Made by a program: the position numbers and the translations under genes. The notes beneath the pieces are model-generated. The model did not search any database. It saw only the letters and a program-made list of their open reading frames with translations, and was not told the DNA's origin. Shown here piece after piece: positions 59,600-64,000 of a DNA stretch of 64,000 nucleotides (positions within the stretch are counted from its first letter, which is position 1; each line of letters starts with the position of its first letter). This stretch comes from Microbacterium ureisolvens (lineage in GTDB: Bacteria > Actinomycetota > Actinomycetes > Actinomycetales > Microbacteriaceae): assembly GCF_019511645.1 (NCBI RefSeq), contig NZ_JAEUAX010000014.1:1-64000 (forward strand), given 5' to 3'.

Positions 59600-60559
59600 A
59601 TGCCAGACCCCGGCGATCCGCGCGACGTGCTCCTGGCGCTGCGCGCGCTCAAGCTCGGCGACCTCCTCGTGGCGGTTCCCGCGCTGCGCGGGCTCCGCCG
59701 CGGCTTCCCGGATCACCGCATCGTGCTGGCGACGAGCGCGTGGCTGCGGCCGATCGTGGACCTGGTGCCCGCCGTCGACGAGCTGCTGCCCGCGCAGGGT
59801 CTCGACGCCCCGCTGGACGTCGGAGGGCGAGCGGTCGACGTGGCAGTGAACCTGCACGGGCGGGGGCCGGAGAGCGGCGATCTGCTGGACCGCCTCGAGC
59901 CGCGGCTCCTCGTCGCCCACCGGCCCGACGCGCCAGATGGTCCCGAGTGGGTGGACGGCATCCACGAGCGCACGCGGTGGGTGCGGCTGGTTCGCGCCTG
60001 GGGTGCGCCGGCGGCGGAGACGGATGTCGCGATCACGCGCCCGTCGATCGCTCCGGCCGCCGACGGCGCCGTGGTCGTGCACGTGGGTGCCTTCTACGGC
60101 GCGCGGCGCTGGCCCGTCGACCGGTTCGCCCGCGTCGCGCGCACCCTCTCTGAGCGAGGCCACGACATCGTCGTGACCGCAGGCGGCGAGGAGCGACCCA
60201 GGGCGGAGGCCGTCGCCGAGGCGGCCGGTCTGCCGGAAGACAGCGTGCTCGCGGGGCGGCTCGATCTCACCGGGTTCGCCGCGCTCATCGCCGCGAGCCG
60301 GCTCGTGATCACGGCCGACACGGGAGCCGCGCACCTCGCGTCGGCGTACCGGCGGCCGTCGGTGGTGCTGTTCGGCCCGGCACCGCCCGAGGAGTGGGGA
60401 CCGCCGCCCGCAGGCCCGCACATCGTGCTGACGGAGGCGGCGCTGCGCAGGGGCGACGTGTTCGCCGACGACCCGGACCCCGCCCTCCTCGCGGTCGGCG
60501 CCCGAGCGGTGATCGCCGCGGGTGAGGAGCTGCTGGCGGGCGGAGGACCCGCACGATGA
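59600..60559 (+). CDS. GT9-family (heptosyltransferase-like) glycosyltransferase
   Basis: A 319-residue GT9 enzyme: VLLALRALKLGDLLVAVPAL, HRIVLATSAWLRPIV, VVVHVGAFYGARRWPVDRFA (RRWP block), IVVTAGGEERPRAE, LVITADTGAAHLASAYRRPS and VVLFGPAPPEEWGPP. It is divergent from gmhB, with 84 bp between the starts, and is the third GT9 gene of the cluster. ATG 59600 is chosen; a GTG 6 bp upstream is in frame. Confidence 0.9.
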   Translation: MPDPGDPRDVLLALRALKLGDLLVAVPALRGLRRGFPDHRIVLATSAWLRPIVDLVPAVDELLPAQGLDAPLDVGGRAVDVAVNLHGRGPESGDLLDRLEPRLLVAHRPDAPDGPEWVDGIHERTRWVRLVRAWGAPAAETDVAITRPSIAPAADGAVVVHVGAFYGARRWPVDRFARVARTLSERGHDIVVTAGGEERPRAEAVAEAAGLPEDSVLAGRLDLTGFAALIAASRLVITADTGAAHLASAYRRPSVVLFGPAPPEEWGPPPAGPHIVLTEAALRRGDVFADDPDPALLAVGARAVIAAGEELLAGGGPAR

Positions 60560-60593
60560 AGGCGGCGAGTGTTCGGGTGTGAAGAACGGCGAT

Positions 60594-61484
60594 TCAGGCC
60601 GCGAGTGGAGCGGCGATGCGCGCGTCTGCGGCGGGTCGGCGCCTGCGTGCGGCCGCAGGCGACGCCGCGACCCGGGCAGCTGACGCACCGGTGCCCTGGG
60701 GTTGTTCGAGCCGGGCGCGCAGGCGCCCGAGGATGCCGGCCAGCAACCGCGAGACCTGCATCTGGGTCACCCCGATCCGGGCGGCGATCTCGGTCTGCGT
60801 GCACTGCTGGACGAACCGCAGGTCCATGATGAGCCGCTCGCGCGGCGTCAGATCCGACATCGCGGCGCGCAGCGTGATGCGCAGCTCGGCGCGCTCGAGC
60901 GCCTCGTCGATGACGCCGAGGGTGTCGGCCACCGACTCGGCGTCGACGCTGCTGTTCACGGGGGCGTCGAGCGAGCCGGGCCGCAGGTTCTCACGGGCGC
61001 GGGCCGCTTCGCCGACGCGAAGCGCGGAGCTGTGCAGATGCCGCGCGACCTCGGCCGTGGTCGGGGTGCGTCCGAGCATCTGCGCGAGTTCCGACTGCGC
61101 CCCGTCCAGCCGCCCCGAGAGCTCCTGCACCCCGCGGGGCGGGCGGATCACCCAGCCGGTGTCGCGCAGGTAGCGCTTGATCTCACCGGCCACCGTCGGC
61201 ACCGCGAACGCGAGGAAGCTGTCGCCGACGTGCGGATCGAACCGCCGCACGGCGAGCACCAGGCCGATGCAGCCCACCTGCCGCAGGTCCTCCTGCTCGC
61301 GGTACCCGGGAGCGACGCGCCGGGCGATCCCCGCGACGACGTCGAGGTTCCCGAGGACGATGGCGTCCTCGGCCGCGCGCCGTCTGCCGCCGCTCAGGTC
61401 CGGCAGCTCACGCAGCCGCGCGTCCGTCCACCGCCGCCGCCCGAGGCGCTCTGCCGCGTGCTGAGGTGTCCTTCTCGCGTCCAT
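60594..61484 (-). CDS. SigB/SigF-type RNA polymerase sigma factor
   Basis: A 296-residue sigma-70 family factor of the stress/sporulation (SigB/F/G) group. Region 2 is DVVAGIARRVAPGYREQEDLRQVGCIGLVLAVRRF with the -10 recognition helix; VPTVAGEIKRYLRDTGWVIRPPR is typical of this group. Region 3 spans VQELSGRLDGAQSELAQMLG and SALRVGEAAR, and region 4 has LTPRERLIMDLRFVQQCTQTEIAARIGVTQMQVSRLLAGI as the -35 HTH. The C-terminal 35 residues are Ala/Arg-rich and variable. No anti-sigma or anti-anti-sigma gene is adjacent in the window, so control must come from elsewhere. Confidence 0.93.
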   Translation of the reverse strand: MDARRTPQHAAERLGRRRWTDARLRELPDLSGGRRRAAEDAIVLGNLDVVAGIARRVAPGYREQEDLRQVGCIGLVLAVRRFDPHVGDSFLAFAVPTVAGEIKRYLRDTGWVIRPPRGVQELSGRLDGAQSELAQMLGRTPTTAEVARHLHSSALRVGEAARARENLRPGSLDAPVNSSVDAESVADTLGVIDEALERAELRITLRAAMSDLTPRERLIMDLRFVQQCTQTEIAARIGVTQMQVSRLLAGILGRLRARLEQPQGTGASAARVAASPAAARRRRPAADARIAAPLAA

Positions 61485-61643
61485 CTCCGCCCTCCCTCAT
61501 CCGCTTCTCCGTCCGGGAAGAGAAGCAGTGGTTCGAGAAGTCGGCGAGGTGGTTGCCAAGAAGGAGAAGGAGTAGTAGTCGCGGCGGTCGCTCTCGTCCG
61601 AGTCGAGCGAAGGAAAGCCGGGCGAGTCGGGCCGGCGACTCCT

Positions 61644-62573
61644 TCACACGGCGATGGACGCGCCGGCCAACTCCTCCATCTGCGACCACACCCGCGCGAC
61701 CCGCTCAGGGTCGGCGTGCGCGGTGTGCGGGTTCGGGTCGAGTCGCACGGGCGTGCCGCGTGTCCCGCTCTCCGGGCCGAAGAACTGGCCGCCGATGGCG
61801 GACGGATCGGTCAGTGCCCGGACGCCCGACCAAGCCGCGGCGTCCTTGCCCTGCGCCCACGGGGTGAAGGGATTGCGGCGTCGCTGCGTCCGCGGATCAT
61901 AGACGCCGGGTCGGGCGGGGGTGCGGGCGTCGACACCGACGCCCGGATGCGTCACGATCGACGCGACGGGGAGCCCGCCGGCGCGCAGTCGCCGGTCCAG
62001 TTCGTACGCCACCAGCTCGGTCACCGTCTTCGCGTGCGTGTAGTCACGGAGGAATCCGCGCTGCCGGGCGGTGATGTCGTCGACATCGAGCCGGAACCGG
62101 CGCACGAAACCCGTCGAGGCATGGACGATGCGCGCGTCGACGCCGGCGTGCCGTCCGGTTTCGGCAAGCTTCGGAAGCAGCTCGGCCGACAGGGCCAGGC
62201 CGGCGACCGCATGCGTGCCCAGCATCAGCGGCAGGCCATCGACGGTCGTGACGCCGCCCGCGCGCTCCATCGTGCCGCCGTTGAGGAACAGGCCGTCGAC
62301 GCGTTCGAGCGCCGCGAGTTCGGTGGCCGCACTCCGGACCGAATCGAGGGAGGCCAGATCGAGCGCGACGGTCGAGACGGACGCGCCGGGGACCTGGGCA
62401 CGGATGGCGTCGCGCGCGCTCTCCCGCTTGGAGGCGGAGCGCGAGGCGAGCACCACGTGGGCGCCTGCCCCCGCCAGTTGCTCCGCGGCGAAATAGCCGA
62501 TGCCGGCGGTCGCACCGGTGATGACGTGGACACGGCCGCGCTGATCGGGCAGGTCGACGGGGTTCCAGGGCAT
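61644..62573 (-). CDS. Short-chain dehydrogenase/reductase regulated by divergent TetR
   Basis: A 309-residue SDR: HVITGATAGIGYFAAEQLAG (cofactor loop, about 16-35), VVLASRSASKRESA, LFLNGGTM, the YTHAK active-site pair in FLRDYTHAKTVTEL, and SIVTHPGVGVDARTP. The end of about 60 residues (DPSAIGGQFFGPESGTRGTP...) matches the retinol-dehydrogenase-like/ polyketide-reductase-related SDR group. ATG 62573 is preferred over the longer frame because the operator and -10 box lie inside that extension. Confidence 0.88.
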   Translation of the reverse strand: MPWNPVDLPDQRGRVHVITGATAGIGYFAAEQLAGAGAHVVLASRSASKRESARDAIRAQVPGASVSTVALDLASLDSVRSAATELAALERVDGLFLNGGTMERAGGVTTVDGLPLMLGTHAVAGLALSAELLPKLAETGRHAGVDARIVHASTGFVRRFRLDVDDITARQRGFLRDYTHAKTVTELVAYELDRRLRAGGLPVASIVTHPGVGVDARTPARPGVYDPRTQRRRNPFTPWAQGKDAAAWSGVRALTDPSAIGGQFFGPESGTRGTPVRLDPNPHTAHADPERVARVWSQMEELAGASIAV

Positions 62574-62594
62574 GGGGGGCTCCTCGAGGTTCTC

Positions 62595-62648
62595 ACTATA
62601 CGGATGAGCTATCCGCTTAGACCGTAGCATAACCGGATGGCTCATCCG
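62595..62648. promoter_or_regulatory. Divergent promoters with two TetR-type operators
   Basis: Operator 1, CGGATGAGCTATCCG (62601-62615), fills the spacer between a minus-strand -10 TATAGT (62595-62600) and a weak -35 about 17 bp upstream. Operator 2, CGGATGGCTCATCCG (62634-62648), is a perfect 6-3-6 palindrome and covers the -35 region of the plus-strand promoter, whose -10 TAGGAT is at 62659-62664. The sites are 33 bp apart, three DNA turns. Confidence 0.75.
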
Positions 62649-62658
62649 CTTTCGGAGG

Positions 62659-62664
62659 TAGGAT
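62659..62664 (+). promoter_or_regulatory. -10 box of TetR gene, leaderless type
   Basis: TAGGAT, 6 nt before GTG 62671. A GGAGG stretch at 62654-62658 is not at ribosome-binding distance if transcription starts at the GTG, so it may be incidental. Confidence 0.5.
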
Positions 62665-62670
62665 CGACGC

Positions 62671-63231
62671 GTGAGCCCTCAACGCGCCGATGCCGCCCGC
62701 AGCCGCGCGCGCATCCTCGCGGTCGCCCGCGAGTGCGATCCGGCAGACCTTCGCCTCAACGACGTCGCCCGCCTCGCCGGCGTCGGCGTCGGCACCGTCT
62801 ACCGCCATTTCCCGACGGCGCACGCCCTCGTGGAGGCGGTGGTCGCCAGCGACCTCGAGCGCTATCGAGGACTCGCCCTGCGCGCCGCCGCCGAACGCGA
62901 CCCGGCCGCGGCACTCGATCTGCTCGTTCGCGAAGGGCTCGCGCTCCAGCTCGCCGACGGTGGGCTGCAGACGGTGCTCCTCGCGCCCCGAGACACCAGT
63001 GATGACGTCGCGATGCTGAAGCGGGAGCTGGAGGACGTCGCCGAATCCGTGGTGAGCGCCGCACGTGAGGCCGGCGTCGTCCGTACCGATCTCACGACGG
63101 TGCGGCTGCAGCGCCTGGTGTGCGGCATCGAACATGCCGTCCGTATCGGCGGGGGCGCGGACGCCGACTTCTTCGTCGATGCGATGCTCGACGGGCTCCG
63201 CCCCGAGCCCCCCGAGAGGCCTGCCCCGTAA
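62671..63231 (+). CDS. TetR-family transcriptional repressor
   Basis: A 186-residue TetR regulator. The N-terminal HTH is RARILAVARECDPADLRLND, then VARLAGVGVGTVYRHFPTAH (the conserved recognition helix with TVYRHF) at about 30-50. The ligand-binding half (about 60-186) is variable, typical for the family. The gene is divergent from an SDR gene, with two matching palindromes between them, so it probably represses that SDR and itself until a ligand binds. The effector is unknown. Confidence 0.92.
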   Translation: MSPQRADAARSRARILAVARECDPADLRLNDVARLAGVGVGTVYRHFPTAHALVEAVVASDLERYRGLALRAAAERDPAAALDLLVREGLALQLADGGLQTVLLAPRDTSDDVAMLKRELEDVAESVVSAAREAGVVRTDLTTVRLQRLVCGIEHAVRIGGGADADFFVDAMLDGLRPEPPERPAP

Positions 63232-63267
63232 CTGCCCGGCTGACTGGTGCAGCGTCCCCGGCGGCGC

Positions 63268-64000
63268 CTACAGCCGTGTGCCCCCTCCGCCGCGGAGCGT
63301 GAGTGTGCGCGCGGCGGGCTCGTCGGGAAGGCCGAGCACCAGCTCGCCCGCCGCGGCATCCCATGCCACCTCCGTCGGCAGGCTCTTCGGAAAGACGACA
63401 TCCACGTCGAGCTCGCGGCCCGCGTACCGCGCGAGCGGTATCCGCACCTCGGCCGGCCCGGATCGTCTCCACACCGTGAGCAGCTCGCCCTCGTCGTCGC
63501 TCATGCCCAGCGCGAGGACCGCGTCATGCCAGCCCGGCAGCCCGAGAGGCCAGAAGGGCACGGCGGTCCTGATCCGCTTGCGCGTCTCGCGGTACGCCGC
63601 GAGGCTCTCTTGCACGAGTTCCATCTGCTCCCTCGTGAGGAGGTCGATGCGCCCGCCGAGGTGGACGCGCCCGAGCAGGCTGTTCGCGAGGGAGAATGCG
63701 ATCCGCTCGTCCGGCCACGACGGGTCGGGGTACGCCCACACCGCACCCTGTTCGGGGGTGACCGCCGTCGGCGCGGCAGCGGCGATGCAGGCAGTGAACA
63801 GCGGGTCTTGGTTGTCGCTCGTCGACTGAACGGGATGCACGGCGAGCGTCGCCGCATCCATCCGCTGTCCACCGCTCGCGCAACTCTCGATCACGAGCTC
63901 GGGGTGGCGATCCATGAGATCACGCACCCAGGCGAGCAGCGCGCGCTGATGACCGAGCTGGCCATCGCCGGGGCTGTCGGCGTCGACGTCGGTGCCCTGC
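63268..64000 (-). CDS. GH36-type alpha-galactosidase, C-terminal part (5' end outside window)
   Basis: The frame is open to the window edge, so the N-terminus is missing; about 244 residues are visible. They match GH36: RDLMDRHPELVIESCASGGQRMDA and the acid/base segment VQSTSDNQDP, then AYPDPSW, SLANSLLGRVHLGG, LVQESLAAYRETRKRIRTAV and a beta-sandwich end (GELVLGLPDEPAARTLTLRG). The upstream catalytic nucleophile region (KWD) is outside the window. GH36 enzymes release alpha-linked galactose from oligosaccharides. It ends 36 bp from the convergent TetR gene. Confidence 0.88.
   Translation of the reverse strand, partial: QGTDVDADSPGDGQLGHQRALLAWVRDLMDRHPELVIESCASGGQRMDAATLAVHPVQSTSDNQDPLFTACIAAAAPTAVTPEQGAVWAYPDPSWPDERIAFSLANSLLGRVHLGGRIDLLTREQMELVQESLAAYRETRKRIRTAVPFWPLGLPGWHDAVLALGMSDDEGELLTVWRRSGPAEVRIPLARYAGRELDVDVVFPKSLPTEVAWDAAAGELVLGLPDEPAARTLTLRGGGGTRL

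Noticed and set aside
1..64000. tRNA, rRNA, transposase or phage genes
   Set aside because: I found no cloverleaf-like tRNA segment, rRNA signature, DDE/HUH transposase motif or phage structural gene. Absence of tRNA is judged by eye only.

Overview
The window is high-GC chromosomal DNA from an actinobacterium, most likely Microbacteriaceae and close to Microbacterium. This is inferred from the GC-rich codon use, frequent GTG starts, short TANNNT -10 boxes placed directly in front of start codons, and actinobacterial versions of malate dehydrogenase, the kynurenine pathway and a SigB/F-type sigma factor. There was no database search. I see no rRNA, tRNA, CRISPR array, insertion sequence or prophage.

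Layout. (1) 1-2730: end of a phospho-signalling operon (FHA protein cut by the window edge, Ser/Thr kinase, FHA-HTH regulator). (2) 2744-19076: mostly housekeeping and catabolic genes: a degenerate serine-recombinase-like protein, CPA1 Na+/H+ antiporter, malate dehydrogenase, zinc metallopeptidase plus prolyl aminopeptidase, DEAD-box helicase, an ALDH/GMC-oxidoreductase operon, an MFS_2 transporter, a tryptophan-to-anthranilate operon (TDO, amidohydrolase, kynureninase) and a glutaredoxin. (3) 19215-49477: a large surface-polysaccharide locus. It holds a BY-kinase/Wzz, LMW tyrosine phosphatase, Wzy- and Wzx-like membrane proteins, several glycosyltransferases, an acetyltransferase, a polyprenyl-phosphate sugar transferase, a CDP-alcohol phosphotransferase and a nucleotidyltransferase. 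It also encodes secreted proteins: a GH71 glycanase, two giant propeller/LamG/Fn3/DNRLRE proteins of 1251 and 2005 residues, a Tat-lipoprotein glycerophosphodiesterase and a deacetylase-like protein. (4) 49621-50529: two small genes with apparently leaderless promoters. (5) 50616-60559: a heptose cluster with GmhA-, HldE- and GmhB-type enzymes plus GT9 and GT4 glycosyltransferases, notable in a Gram-positive genome. (6) 60594-64000: sigma factor, an SDR/TetR divergent pair with two visible operators, and the end of a GH36-type alpha-galactosidase cut by the window edge.

How the parts work together. Regions 3 and 5 together look like machinery for building, exporting, modifying and trimming a cell-surface glycan. 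The sugar transferase would start a lipid-linked unit, the glycosyltransferases would extend it, Wzx/Wzy would flip and polymerise it, and the kinase/phosphatase pair would control chain length. The secreted multidomain proteins, GH71 enzyme, phosphodiesterase and deacetylase-like protein would act outside on the polymer or wall. The heptose cluster could feed ADP-heptose into glycans. The most interesting parts are the paired giant secreted proteins inside the polysaccharide locus, the near-complete ADP-heptose pathway without LPS, and an amidohydrolase sitting where a kynurenine formamidase is expected.
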